64,000 nt of DNA from JBBQYD01 sp942493075 (GCA_942493075.1 OW818681.1:2356001-2420000), one strand, 5' to 3'. Positions 44,335-53,060 are shown, counted from the first letter of the stretch. The notes: generated from the sequence alone by a model not told the origin. Translations and numbers: made by a program.

Positions 44335-44943
44335 ATGATAGAATCGCAACATTCTTCCGCTGATGATGGAGCGTTGGTGAGAGCGTCGCAACAGGGCGAC
44401 ACTCAAGCCTTTGAAGAATTGGTCGTGCGTCACCGCGATAAGATTTACGCGCGCGCCTATACGATCATGCGGAGTGAAGAGGAGGCGATTGATCTTTCCC
44501 AGGAAGCCTGGGTGAAAGGGTGGCAGAAGCTGGCCCAGTTTCACGGCGAATCGAGCTTTGGCACGTGGATGACGCGGATCGTCATCAACCTGTGTTTGGA
44601 TCAGTTGCGCCGCTTAAAACGGCAGCGAGCCGAATCCATTGAGGCTATTGCGGAGGAATCGGGCGGGATTGAAAGACAGATGCCTATTGTGGCGGTGAAC
44701 CCCACCGCCGGGTTGGAACGGGCCGAGTTGCGCCAGCGGATCGATAAGGCGCTGGGGCAGTTGTCCCATGAGCATCGCACCGTGCTGGTGCTGCATGAAT
44801 TTGACGAGTTGGAGTATAAGGAGATAGCCCGGGTGATGGGCTGCTCAATCGGAACCGTGATGTCGCGCCTGTTTTATGCGCGCCGGCGTTTGGCCGCGTT
44901 ACTGGCCGATTTGAAGAAAGAAGATTCAAATGAAAGACCATGA
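44335..44943 (+). CDS. ECF-type RNA polymerase sigma factor (RpoE-like)
   Basis: It is 202 residues from ATG 44335 (a TTG at 44302 would add 11). Sigma region 2 is FEELVVRHRDKIYARAYTIMRSEEEAIDLSQEAWVKGWQKLAQF with the DLSQE -10 recognition helix, and region 4 is LSHEHRTVLVLHEFDELEYKEIARVMGCSIGTVMSRLFYARRRL. It overlaps the next gene by 14 bp, the usual coupling of a sigma with its anti-sigma. Targets unknown; the secreted protein downstream is a candidate. Confidence 0.9.
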   Translation: MIESQHSSADDGALVRASQQGDTQAFEELVVRHRDKIYARAYTIMRSEEEAIDLSQEAWVKGWQKLAQFHGESSFGTWMTRIVINLCLDQLRRLKRQRAESIEAIAEESGGIERQMPIVAVNPTAGLERAELRQRIDKALGQLSHEHRTVLVLHEFDELEYKEIARVMGCSIGTVMSRLFYARRRLAALLADLKKEDSNERP

Positions 44944-45409
44944 ATCAGAGTTGAAGATCCAGGCTTTCCTCGACGGTGAGTTGCCGGAAGCTGAGGCTCG
45001 GGAAGTTGCGTCGTGGCTCGCCCAGGATGGTGACGCCGCAGGCTTGCTTGCGGAGCTTAAGAACACACGCCAGGCCTTGGCTGGCTTTGACCGAACAATC
45101 AAAGTCCCGGAATCGCGCGAGTTCTATTGGTCGAAGATTCAGAGGGAGATCGAGAAAACCGTTGTCGAGCCCGCACCCGTTCCCGCGTTCTCCTTGTTCG
45201 CCCAGCTTCGGCGAATGCTTATTCCCGCCACTGCACTTGCCCTGGTGTGTCTTGCGGGAGTCGTGGCGTTGCGGCAAGGGGCGGGACCCGCCGGTGCGGA
45301 AACCGCAGTGGCTACTTCTGGGGCTTTTACCTATCGCGATTTTAATTCAGGCACGACCTTGGTGTGGTTGTCGTATCCAGCCGAGGATAAGCTTGCCGCG
45401 ACCTATTGA
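44930..45409 (+). CDS. Membrane anti-sigma factor
   Basis: The 159-residue protein has an N-terminal cytoplasmic part beginning LKIQAFLDGELPEAEAREV, which resembles RseA/ZAS anti-sigma domains but without a full zinc HxxxCxxC set. One transmembrane helix (MLIPATALALVCLAGVVALR, about 95-114) and a short periplasmic tail follow. It overlaps the sigma gene, so it is very probably its antagonist, released by signal-driven proteolysis as in that family. Confidence 0.8.
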   Translation: MKDHESELKIQAFLDGELPEAEAREVASWLAQDGDAAGLLAELKNTRQALAGFDRTIKVPESREFYWSKIQREIEKTVVEPAPVPAFSLFAQLRRMLIPATALALVCLAGVVALRQGAGPAGAETAVATSGAFTYRDFNSGTTLVWLSYPAEDKLAATY

Positions 45410-45430
45410 CGCTATACGATTTTTCGGCAC

Positions 45431-45895
45431 ATGAGATCCAGCATATTTACCTTCAGCAGGCAGTTGTGCCTGCCTGTGTTTGTTTGCTTCCTCACCTTGG
45501 TCTCCGCAGCCGTCCAGGCGGAAGAAATCAAGCTGGAGGCGCAGCTTTTGTGGGGCACAAACGATAAGACTTCGCCTAACCCGAAGCACAAGCCAGTGGA
45601 GGAGAAAACGCGCAAGAAGCTCAAGGAACTGCCGCTGAAGTGGACGAACTACTTCGAGGAAACGCGGAAAGAGTTCAAAGTCTCCGAAGGCGCCTCAATC
45701 AAGGTGAACCTCAGCGACCGCTGCGATATCGAGGTGAAATATCTTGGACACAACAAGGTTGAACTCAACCATTTCGGCAAGGGTGAGAAGGTGGTTAAAC
45801 AAACCCAGGCGCTTCCCAAAGGCGAGACCCTGGTCTTAGGCGGGAACGCTCCCAATCAGACCGCATGGCTGGTGGTTATAAAACGGAACGAGTAG
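45431..45895 (+). CDS. Secreted hypothetical protein of the sigma operon
   Basis: The 154-residue protein has a signal peptide (LCLPVFVCFLTLVSAAVQA, about 12-30). The mature part has VEEKTRKKLKELPLKWTNYFE, a Ser/Lys-rich strand ASIKVNLSDRCDIEVKYLG, and LPKGETLVLGGNAPNQTAWLVVIKR. Similar small exported proteins following sigma/anti-sigma pairs recur in this phylum as I recall, without an assigned role. It is 21 bp after the anti-sigma gene, so probably co-transcribed. Confidence 0.75.
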   Translation: MRSSIFTFSRQLCLPVFVCFLTLVSAAVQAEEIKLEAQLLWGTNDKTSPNPKHKPVEEKTRKKLKELPLKWTNYFEETRKEFKVSEGASIKVNLSDRCDIEVKYLGHNKVELNHFGKGEKVVKQTQALPKGETLVLGGNAPNQTAWLVVIKRNE

Positions 45896-45992
45896 CCGTT
45901 TTCAGGTTGATTTGCCGAACGCTTTTGATAACTTAAACATTACCTAAGGTTCCCACTTTAGCTTCGGCTGAAGGATCTCGCGGAGCCGGCTA

Positions 45993-46018
45993 GGGGGCCT
46001 GGAGGCCCCCTTCCTTTT
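45993..46018 (+). terminator. Intrinsic terminator after sigma operon
   Basis: GGGGGCC/GGCCCCC stem (45993-45999, 46004-46010) with loop TGGA and a following TTCCTTTT. It lies about 100 bp after the secreted-protein stop. Confidence 0.8.
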
Positions 46019-46086
46019 GTACACCGTTACCCGTGGTTTCAGTGCAGTTCCGCCTCCAAGCGCCGCTTAAGCGGAGGCCTGTCGGC

Positions 46087-47991
46087 TCACGGGGAGGAAA
46101 CAACTCGCGGCGGGGCTTCAGGCGCGGGCAGGACCGGGATGGTGATGCCGGAAGGGTGTTGCGCATCGTGATAGACGCGCTGGGTGGCAGAACGGAACGT
46201 ATCGGGTTTGGCCCGGTAAATGTCGCAGAACGTTTGCGGGTTGCGGTCCAGCAAGGGGAACCATGAACTTTGGATCTGTACCATGATGCGATGGCCGGTT
46301 CGAAACGTGTGGCAAATGTCGGGCAGGGTGTATTTAAATTCGTAAATCTTGCCTGGCTCCAGTGGTTCAGGGCGGGCATAGCCATTGCGGAATTTGGCCC
46401 GCAACGGTTCGCCTCGCACCAATTGCTGATAGTGCCCCATGCGCACACCTGCCGGTAGATCTTCAGGATCGGGGTGGTCGCCCGTGTAAACATCGATCAG
46501 TTTCACCACCCAATCGCAATCGGTGCCGGTGGAGGAGGCGTGCAAGCCCACTTCGATGGGACCCGCCACGGTCAGGTCTTCTTCCAAGGGTTCGGTCTGA
46601 AATACCAGGACATCAGGCCGCCGGGCGGCGAAGCGCTGGTCTTCGACCATGTACTCCTTCGGCATTCCCGTCGCAATCCGGGCTGTGAACGGAACAGGCC
46701 GCGCGGGATCACTGATATACTGGCTGAATGAAGCGCCCGCGTCGGGACGGGTAAAGCTCAGTCCACCTCCGGCTTGTAACAGGAGCGCGCGAGGCCTTAC
46801 CTGAGGCGGAGGCCAAACTCCGAATGTGCGCCATTCGTCAATGCCGGTTTCGAAGACATTGACCGGTTGGATAGCGTCGTTTGTTGAGCCTTTTAAGTAA
46901 GCGCGGAGGAACGGCAGTTCGATTTTGTCCCGGAAATACACGGAAGTCTCAGAATCAAAATCAATCGGACCGAGGCTGCGGCCATTTGTGCGATGCCATC
47001 CGCCGTGGACCCACGGGCCCATAACGAGGCCATTGAAAGTCTCGGGAGCTTTGGCTTTGAGCGCCTGGTAGGTTTTGAGTGTGCCGTGCAGATCCTCGGC
47101 ATCGAACCAACCGCCGACGGTTAGGACAGCGGCCCGAGGTGCTTTGAAATGCTGTGTCAGGTCATGATTGGCGCACCATTGGGCGTTTGTGACATTGGCC
47201 ATGATCTCGTTCCAGGATCTGGCTTTGCCTTTAAACTCAGTTTGGCCAATCTCGAACACTGATTGGTCACGGAGAAAAAATTGGTAGCCATCCGGAGTGC
47301 GGTAATCGAAGGGTTGATCCTCCTGGCGGATCGGGTTTTCAAGACTTTGGTCGAAGAAATGCCAGAACCTGAAATTGTGAGCCAACCACAAGCCGCCGCC
47401 GTGCAGCACATCATCCCCTCCGTACACATCGACAGCCGGTGCCTGCGGAGAGACCGCCTTGAGTGCCGGATGCGAGTCAATTAACGCTGCTGCCGCATAG
47501 AAGCCCAGGTAAGAAATGCCACTCATTCCGACGTTGCCGTTGTGCCCGGGAACATTGCTGATGAGCCATTCGATGGTGTCGTAGGCGTCGGTGGATTCAT
47601 CCGTGTCGCGCGGTCCCTTTGCCGGGTTATGCGGGCGCATATCGATGAACTTGCCTTCCGATGCAAAGCGTCCCCGAACATCCTGGAGTGCGAAGATGAA
47701 CCGCTCGTCCTGATAGGATTGAGGGATCGAACGGGGCATGATTGCCGAATCGATGGTGTATGGTTTGAGATTGTATGGCGTGCGCTGAAGCAGGATCGGG
47801 TAGGAGACGGATTTATCCTTCGGAGCGTAGATGATCGTGTAGAGCTTTGCTCCGTCCCGCATAGGGATACGATACTCGTGCTTGGTATAAGTCGCGGGGG
47901 GTGGAGCGGCAGTGGCCCCGGGAGTGAGGCATTCACCAAAGAGCAGGGCAACGATCAGACCTGGCCAGCAGCTAAACCGTTTTGAATGCAT
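46087..47991 (-). CDS. Secreted CocE/NonD family alpha/beta hydrolase
   Basis: The 634-residue product has a signal peptide (GLIVALLFGECLTPGATAA, about 11-29). The X-Pro dipeptidyl-peptidase (S15) catalytic domain shows MRDGAKLYTIIYAP, ALQDVRGRFASEGKF and the nucleophile elbow MSGISYLG with Ser160. The C-terminal jelly-roll half (about 420-600) includes a DWVVKLIDVY segment and YEFKYTLPDICHTFRTGHRIMVQIQSSWFPLLDRNPQTF. The family hydrolyses acyl esters and amides such as glutaryl-acylase or cocaine-esterase substrates; the natural one is unknown. It is a single gene. Confidence 0.9.
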   Translation of the reverse strand: MHSKRFSCWPGLIVALLFGECLTPGATAAPPPATYTKHEYRIPMRDGAKLYTIIYAPKDKSVSYPILLQRTPYNLKPYTIDSAIMPRSIPQSYQDERFIFALQDVRGRFASEGKFIDMRPHNPAKGPRDTDESTDAYDTIEWLISNVPGHNGNVGMSGISYLGFYAAAALIDSHPALKAVSPQAPAVDVYGGDDVLHGGGLWLAHNFRFWHFFDQSLENPIRQEDQPFDYRTPDGYQFFLRDQSVFEIGQTEFKGKARSWNEIMANVTNAQWCANHDLTQHFKAPRAAVLTVGGWFDAEDLHGTLKTYQALKAKAPETFNGLVMGPWVHGGWHRTNGRSLGPIDFDSETSVYFRDKIELPFLRAYLKGSTNDAIQPVNVFETGIDEWRTFGVWPPPQVRPRALLLQAGGGLSFTRPDAGASFSQYISDPARPVPFTARIATGMPKEYMVEDQRFAARRPDVLVFQTEPLEEDLTVAGPIEVGLHASSTGTDCDWVVKLIDVYTGDHPDPEDLPAGVRMGHYQQLVRGEPLRAKFRNGYARPEPLEPGKIYEFKYTLPDICHTFRTGHRIMVQIQSSWFPLLDRNPQTFCDIYRAKPDTFRSATQRVYHDAQHPSGITIPVLPAPEAPPRVVSSP

Positions 47992-48136
47992 ATTTTAAGC
48001 ATTCAATGATCCATGATCGACGCCTCATCGCAAGCCATTCTTCAGGCAACTTCGACGCCTTGAAGGATTCTAAGCGAGCACTTCGTCTTGGCAAAGAATG
48101 TCAAGTGGGAGCAAGCTTTTAAGACAACAGAGCTGT

Positions 48137-49402
48137 CTAGTGATTACCAGCATAGGCCCGCGCTTGCTGAAATGCCTCATGATTGAAGGCGCCGGCCATA
48201 CGTTCGGTTTCACGTTGCGGGATCTTCAGGTGCGAGGCTTCCGCACGCCATGTAGAGACGGCGTTAACTGTCCGTGCGGTGATACGCCGCATGTCATCCG
48301 AAGACAGGCCATAATAAGCTCCCGTCGCCACCACCAAAGGAAACGAGGCGTCGGTATTTTGTTCATCGATACAGGTGGTGAGATAGCGGGGTTTTACATC
48401 AGGGGGGATTGGGTTGAGGTCGTATATTGGTGAAAGCCGCCAGCCACGCCGGATCGTGTCATAGAGAAAGGCATGGTTTCGCAAATGGTCGTCCAAATTT
48501 GAGATTAGCACGTTGAAAAGGATGCGTTGCCACAACTCCTGATGGTCGGGTTGCGGAGCAGCGCCATACTGGCGCAAGGCGTCGGCCATCTCCAGGTAGC
48601 TGCGGGTTTCGCCATCCAGGGCGCCAAGCATGCTCATAGCTGATAGAAAGGGAATACGCGCGTTATCGACGCGATCAAAGCGACTGATGAGTAAGACACT
48701 TCTGCCATGGACGTTGACCAACTTGCACGGAGGCGTTGTGATGCCAGCTTTCTTCGCCATTTCCATGGCGACGAAGCTCCACCGCTCCACATTCCACTCG
48801 TCATCAACGTGCGGAAATTTCGCGATCAGCAGCCGTCCGTCAGTTCCTTTGACTGAGGCCTTGGGACGGGCACCGCCCAGAGAAGAGCCGGGTGCGAGCA
48901 ATAGCTTCAACTCTTCAGCCGATTCATTCTCTGCAATAACGTGATCGGAGGCAGCCAGAAGCTTGGGAAGAAACACCAGGGGAGGAATTCTGGTTTCGCC
49001 ACTGCTCAAGAATCTCTTAGAGCCAGCTTCACGAAAGCGCAGAGCACCCGTCCGGAGCTCATCATCAACCATCAGCAGGTAGTCGAGTTCAAGAAGAGCG
49101 CGAACAGTCCGGTGTTCCGCCTCCGCTTGCTTGCGCTCCAGTCGCTGCATCAGTCTGCGGCCCCAGCGATCTGGTGACGCATCACTAAAGGCACCGAAAA
49201 GTAGCCTGCCCGGAGGTGTGTGGAAGACGCCCCGCCCCAGATCGAGAAAGGGATCGATGGAGAACCGGGACTCGGATTGGAGCCACGAAGGATCGTACTC
49301 GAAGGACGCACTCTGCCGCCCCTTGTGCGATCTCGCCCAAAGGCGACCGGCCAAGTGCGCCTCGCCTTGTAAATCGACGTAAATTTCGAGTTCCCGATTC
49401 AT
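48137..49402 (-). CDS. hipA: HipA-like Ser/Thr kinase toxin
   Basis: The 421-residue protein has HipA family features: the N-terminal HipA subdomain (LDLGRGVFHTPPGRLLFGAFSDASPDRWG), the Gly-rich loop with autophosphorylation serine SSLGGARPKA (Ser173/174), ATP lysine Lys195 in LLIAKFP, ISRFDR, catalytic NLDDHLRNHAF (around Asp304/305) and the metal motif YDLNP with Asp328. In the model system HipA phosphorylates glutamyl-tRNA synthetase. Its start overlaps the stop of the HipB-like gene (ATGA). All motifs look intact, so it is likely active. Confidence 0.92.
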   Translation of the reverse strand: MNRELEIYVDLQGEAHLAGRLWARSHKGRQSASFEYDPSWLQSESRFSIDPFLDLGRGVFHTPPGRLLFGAFSDASPDRWGRRLMQRLERKQAEAEHRTVRALLELDYLLMVDDELRTGALRFREAGSKRFLSSGETRIPPLVFLPKLLAASDHVIAENESAEELKLLLAPGSSLGGARPKASVKGTDGRLLIAKFPHVDDEWNVERWSFVAMEMAKKAGITTPPCKLVNVHGRSVLLISRFDRVDNARIPFLSAMSMLGALDGETRSYLEMADALRQYGAAPQPDHQELWQRILFNVLISNLDDHLRNHAFLYDTIRRGWRLSPIYDLNPIPPDVKPRYLTTCIDEQNTDASFPLVVATGAYYGLSSDDMRRITARTVNAVSTWRAEASHLKIPQRETERMAGAFNHEAFQQARAYAGNH

Positions 49403-49743
49403 TGCTCTGGCGGTGATTCGCGTTTTTTGCGTGGCCCATAGATACGCTTGGGTAGCTTCTCTGATTCCAGGTCCAACCCCATGCGATCCAGCGAAGGATC
49501 AGCCAAGTCGGAGAGGCGGTTGTGCAAACCCAGTACAAAAAGCACGGTGGCCACGATTCCAAGGGACACATTGGGATCACCCTGCTCGATCCGCCGCAAA
49601 GTGGGACGACTCACCCGGACACGAGCGCACATGGTGATGGTCGAGATGCGACGTCGCTTTCTGGCATCAGCAATGTCGCCACCTAGTTTTTTCAACAGTC
49701 CGCGCACCGGCAGGGGAACAGCGAGCAGCGATTTCGATTTCAA
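49399..49743 (-). CDS. hipB: HipB-like XRE antitoxin and repressor
   Basis: The 114-residue protein has a helix-turn-helix (DIADARKRRRISTITMCARVRVSRPTLRRIEQGDPNVSLG, about 23-62) typical of HipB. A basic C-terminal tail ends the chain. The start is unusual: the codon at 49743 is TTG with no ribosome site, and the palindromic operator ends one base before it. A GTG twelve codons further in (VRGLL) is an alternative. It represses its own operon and binds HipA, by family analogy. Confidence 0.85.
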   Translation of the reverse strand: MKSKSLLAVPLPVRGLLKKLGGDIADARKRRRISTITMCARVRVSRPTLRRIEQGDPNVSLGIVATVLFVLGLHNRLSDLADPSLDRMGLDLESEKLPKRIYGPRKKRESPPEQ

Positions 49744-49744
49744 T

Positions 49745-49780
49745 GTAATATATATTACCCTTTAAGGTAATATATGGCAA
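49745..49780 (-). promoter_or_regulatory. hipBA promoter with overlapping palindromic operator
   Basis: On the minus strand TTGCCA (49780-49775), a 17-nt spacer and TAATAT (49757-49752) form a good promoter. A 14-bp palindrome GTAATATATATTAC (49745-49758) covers the -10, and a perfect 10-bp inverted repeat ATATATTACC/GGTAATATAT (49750-49759, 49766-49775) spans the spacer. The layout fits autoregulation by HipB. Confidence 0.7.
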
Positions 49781-49874
49781 CTACATTTGCCATTACGATC
49801 CAACGGAAAAGAAGGACTATTGGGCAAGACCGGGCTGAGTTTGCAGGAAATCAATAAGTATCAGCCGGGAGCTG

Positions 49875-50207
49875 TTAGTTGTCTTCAGACTTTTCGCGTG
49901 TGCGGCCTTCTTTCTCGATCTCTCGGAGGGTGCTTTCAAAAAGCTCACGGTGCTGTGCGCGGGCGTTGCGTTGGACCGCCCGGACTTCGGCCAGGGCGAT
50001 GACAATTGCTATACCGGTCACAATAAAACAAAGCGCCCAGTAGATGACGAAAACCGTGGGCGACATGCGGCCTTTTAGCAAAGTCTCGCCGGTCGTGAGC
50101 ATCACCACTGCCACGGCCAGCGCCACCACGCCAAGCCACCGCCGCCAGTCGCTTCCCGTCATAGCCATGAAAAAGTTTACCATACCTGTCTGGAGCTGAG
50201 CACTCAA
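49875..50207 (-). CDS. Small two-helix membrane protein
   Basis: The 110-residue protein has two transmembrane helices (WLGVVALAVAVVMLTTG, about 24-40, and VFVIYWALCFIVTGIAIVIALA, about 52-73) and a charged, partly coiled C-terminal tail. Starts further in (MVNFF, MAMTG) are possible. No family is recognised and no neighbour links it to a pathway. Confidence 0.6.
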   Translation of the reverse strand: MSAQLQTGMVNFFMAMTGSDWRRWLGVVALAVAVVMLTTGETLLKGRMSPTVFVIYWALCFIVTGIAIVIALAEVRAVQRNARAQHRELFESTLREIEKEGRTREKSEDN

Positions 50208-50316
50208 AAACTCGGTGATGCCTTCAGCGGTTCAGCGGGTGCGCGGGATTTGCGTCGGGATGAAAAGGGTTTAAGGTTAAGCAGTAAACGCGGAGATACA
50301 CTCAAACATTAGCCCT

Positions 50317-50709
50317 ATGCAAATCACCAAACAGCTCGCCCTCTTCTTGGACAACCGTCCCGGCACACTCGCGCGACTTGCCGAGGCCCTGGCTGAAGCC
50401 AAGATCAATATCTATGCCATCAGCACCAGCGACACTGTGGATCACAGCGTGGTGCGTTTGGTTGTTAATGACTACCGCCGGGCGCTCCACGTGTTTGAGG
50501 AGCACGGATCGCTGGTGATTGAAGATGACGTGCTTTTGATTGAAAGCTCGAACAAGCCGGGAGAATTGGCCAGCATCGCCGAGCGGTTGGCAGAGGCCAA
50601 GGTCAATATCGAGTATTGCTACTCCGCCACCCCGCCTGACAGCCGGAAAGGGCTGATGGTGATGCGGGTTTCCAATCCCACCAAGGCGCTTAAGGTGTTA
50701 AACACTTGA
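50317..50709 (+). CDS. Tandem ACT domain protein
   Basis: The 130-residue protein consists of two ACT domains. The first begins QLALFLDNRPGTLARLAEALAEAKINIYAIST, the second VLLIESSNKPGELASIAERLAEAKVNIEYCY; both have the Gly in the PG turn that contacts amino-acid ligands. Stand-alone ACT pairs usually sense an amino acid, but the partner is unknown. The stop is overlapped by the next gene's TTG start (TTGA), suggesting coupling. Confidence 0.85.
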   Translation: MQITKQLALFLDNRPGTLARLAEALAEAKINIYAISTSDTVDHSVVRLVVNDYRRALHVFEEHGSLVIEDDVLLIESSNKPGELASIAERLAEAKVNIEYCYSATPPDSRKGLMVMRVSNPTKALKVLNT

Positions 50710-51881
50710 ACGGGCCAGCCCCCCTCATTTTTGAGGTCAACACCCGCTGCTACCTGAAGGAACTCAGTCATCAGATGGGACGTCAGGCAAGTCTTGCCGA
50801 TGTTGCGGATGCGCACATCCTGGAGTGGCGGCGTCTGGGGTTTACTCACGTCTGGTTCATGGGTGTGTGGCAGACCGGGCCGTTGGCCCGAGCCGTTGCA
50901 CGTGGTCAACAGGGTTTAATCAAGACCGCCAGGCCGTTACTTCGTGATTTTGAGTCTGAGGACATTCTTGCCTCACCATATGCCATCGCTGATTACAAGG
51001 TTGATACGGTTTATGGTGGGACGGAGGCGCTCCGCTCCCTGAGGAAGCGCCTTGGAGAGGCTGGGCTTCATCTCGTTTTGGATTTCGTCCCCAACCACGT
51101 GGGATTGGATGATCCCTGGATTCAGACCCACCCGGACTACTTCCTTTCTACTTCGGAAGAAACGCCGGGAGCTTTTTGCGTCCAAACGGACGAAGGCCCG
51201 AGGTGGTTGATGCACGGGCGTGATCCTTACTTTCCGCCTTGGGTGGATACAGCCCAACTGAATTATGGAAACCTGGAGGTCCAGCAAGGGGTCATCGAAC
51301 GACTTTTGTCGGTGGCCAACGAATGTGATGGTGTGCGTTGCGACATGGCGATGCTCCTGCTAGCCAGGAACTTTCTTAAGACGTGGGGTGCTCACCCCTC
51401 TCTGGGAGGAATGCCGGAGGTCGAGTTCTGGAGCCGTGCTATTCGGGCCGTAAAGGAGACCGCGCCTGAGTGTTTGTTCATTGCTGAAGCGTATTGGGGA
51501 AGCGAACCAGAGTTACAGGCCTTGGGCTTTGACTACACCTATGACAAAACCGCTTATGATTTGCTGGTAGCGAGAGATAGTGCAGGACTGCAAAAACGGC
51601 TTCTGACGCAAACGCCCGAATACTTGCGGCGCAGCCTGCATTTTCTTGAGAATCATGATGAGCCACGAGCCTGGACGGTATTCGCTGAGTTACAAGAGCA
51701 TCGGAGTGTGCTGGAGCAACTGTTCTCGCTGCCCGGGGCAAAGTTGATTCACCAGGGGCAGATGGAAGGAGCTCGGCATAAGGTGCCGGTCCAATTGGCA
51801 AGACGCCCAGCAGAACCGCTGGATGAAGCGAGTTACCGGTTGTACGAGCAATTACTGGGGCAGCGCAGGCACCACTCATAA
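50706..51881 (+). CDS. GH13 alpha-amylase family enzyme, short form
   Basis: The 391-residue protein starts with PLIFEVNTRCYLKELS and carries the (beta/alpha)8 motifs: LVLDFVPNHVG, GVRCDMAM with nucleophile Asp213, FIAEAYWG with acid Glu261, and ENHDEPR with His317 and Asp318. It has no signal peptide, so it is cytoplasmic. It stops shortly after HQGQMEGARHKVPVQLARRP, where relatives normally continue into a C-terminal beta domain, which is absent here. The start TTG overlaps the ACT gene; an ATG-based start is not available nearby. Substrate not predictable. Confidence 0.85.
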   Translation: MNGPAPLIFEVNTRCYLKELSHQMGRQASLADVADAHILEWRRLGFTHVWFMGVWQTGPLARAVARGQQGLIKTARPLLRDFESEDILASPYAIADYKVDTVYGGTEALRSLRKRLGEAGLHLVLDFVPNHVGLDDPWIQTHPDYFLSTSEETPGAFCVQTDEGPRWLMHGRDPYFPPWVDTAQLNYGNLEVQQGVIERLLSVANECDGVRCDMAMLLLARNFLKTWGAHPSLGGMPEVEFWSRAIRAVKETAPECLFIAEAYWGSEPELQALGFDYTYDKTAYDLLVARDSAGLQKRLLTQTPEYLRRSLHFLENHDEPRAWTVFAELQEHRSVLEQLFSLPGAKLIHQGQMEGARHKVPVQLARRPAEPLDEASYRLYEQLLGQRRHHS

Positions 51882-51994
51882 TCCGGATTCAGGGTTGGTT
51901 ATTCTCCCACTTTCGCAATGTGCCGGCTTTGAGTTAGGATAGGGCTGACCAAACCGGTGAATAAAAAGAATGAATTGGCGGTTGCATCGTTTGC

Positions 51995-52070
51995 CCGGGT
52001 TGGCTAGAAATGCAGCGATGCCAGGCTGGCAGCGGAGTCCAGCACGGCTGGACAGAAGCTTGCCAACCGG
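51995..52070 (+). other. Possible structured RNA element (three-way junction)
   Basis: An outer stem CCGG(G)TTGGC/GCCAACCGG with one bulge (51995-52004, 52062-52070) encloses two perfect hairpins: TGCCAG/CTGGCA (52019-52031) and TCCAGC/GCTGGA (52038-52052). An alternative stem GCATCG/CGATGC (51984-51989, 52016-52021) would compete with the first. It lies in the leader of the gene starting at 52106. It could be a degraded dispersed repeat. Confidence 0.35.
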
Positions 52071-52105
52071 AGGCGTCTGCAAGAAAAAGGCTAATCATTA
52101 ACACC

Positions 52106-52546
52106 ATGGTTTACGAGCAAAGCTGCCCAGTCTGTTCCGCCTCGGCTTCTGGAGGCTGCCCCCATTTGGCCGTTGCAGTAGAGGGCCGTGATTTCGTGCG
52201 AACGGTAGTCCAGCTTTGTGAGGGGGAAAAAGAGTGGCAGGCCATCTGCAATTATCGCAAGGAGCAGCGATTACTTTCTGGAGAGTGGCGGCCTGACGAA
52301 GAGGATTTTACCTGGCTCGAAACCGCGTTTGCCGAGCAGTTCCTAAAGCCGTTGCGGTGGTTCGGGGGCATGGATTACGAGTGGCGGAACGGGCCAACCC
52401 CGGGGCAAGGCGGCTTCTGGGTGCTGGTTTGGTCTAAAGACCCCCGCCGGTTGTGGTGGGAATTACGCGACGAACTGGAAAAACAGCGTCGCACTCCGGC
52501 ACTTTCGAGGGTTCCTGCGGATCTGTCCTGGACGAAGCCTGCCTGA
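52106..52546 (+). CDS. Hypothetical protein with N-terminal Cys motif
   Basis: It is 146 residues from ATG 52106 (upstream in-frame codons are poor). The N-terminus MVYEQSCPVCSASASGGCPH has CPVC followed by a CPH, resembling a small metal or treble-clef site. The middle is acidic and Trp-rich, with WFGGMDYEWRNGPTPGQGGFWVLVW near residue 100. Not a family I can name. It ends 62 bp before the glyoxalase-like start. Confidence 0.6.
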   Translation: MVYEQSCPVCSASASGGCPHLAVAVEGRDFVRTVVQLCEGEKEWQAICNYRKEQRLLSGEWRPDEEDFTWLETAFAEQFLKPLRWFGGMDYEWRNGPTPGQGGFWVLVWSKDPRRLWWELRDELEKQRRTPALSRVPADLSWTKPA

Positions 52547-52608
52547 GTCGCAATGTCTGGGCAACGAATGCGGTTGCCTCCTCTCCATTAGAGATTACTT
52601 TGAGCCCT

Positions 52609-53010
52609 ATGAGCAAAGCCAAGAAACTTCTGCATACACGTTACCGCGTCGATGATCTGGAGCGGACCATCCGGTTTTATAAGGATGTCTTGGGCCTTGA
52701 GGAGGTGCGCCGAAGCAAATCGCCACGCGGATCTGAGTTGGTCTTCCTGAAAGCCCCGCAAAGTGAGGAATTGATCGAGATCTGCTCCTTTCCGTCCAGC
52801 GGCCCCGTCCACGTTCAGCCCGACCTGACTCATCTGGCATTTGAAGTTGATAGCCTCACTGAGTTCGGAAAGCAGTTGGAGAAGCTGGGCATCGCGTATT
52901 CAGATGGCCCTCACATGAAACCTGATGGCGGGGGCATCGCGTTCATTGATGCGCCGGAGGGCTATGAAATCGAGCTAATCCAGATGGCTAAAACCGGCCC
53001 AGGGTATTAA
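52609..53010 (+). CDS. Glyoxalase I-like (VOC) protein
   Basis: It is 133 residues from ATG 52609; the longer open frame upstream lacks a signal and overlaps the previous gene. Two VOC modules: LLHTRYRVDDLERTIRFYKDVLG and LTHLAFEVDSLTEFGKQL. Metal ligand positions are plausible (His8, Glu in LIEICSF, His in LTHLAFEV, Glu in YEIELIQ). It fits lactoylglutathione lyase (gloA) and related enzymes. No glutathione genes are nearby. Confidence 0.75.
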   Translation: MSKAKKLLHTRYRVDDLERTIRFYKDVLGLEEVRRSKSPRGSELVFLKAPQSEELIEICSFPSSGPVHVQPDLTHLAFEVDSLTEFGKQLEKLGIAYSDGPHMKPDGGGIAFIDAPEGYEIELIQMAKTGPGY

Positions 53011-53060
53011 ATGGCTTGTTCCTACCAAGCCCGGCCAGCCCCCGATCTTTGTAAACGCGC

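Noticed and set aside
51995..52070. Cloverleaf-like fold considered as a tRNA
   Set aside because: There is no T-arm GTTCGA, no acceptor CCA and the stem lengths are wrong.
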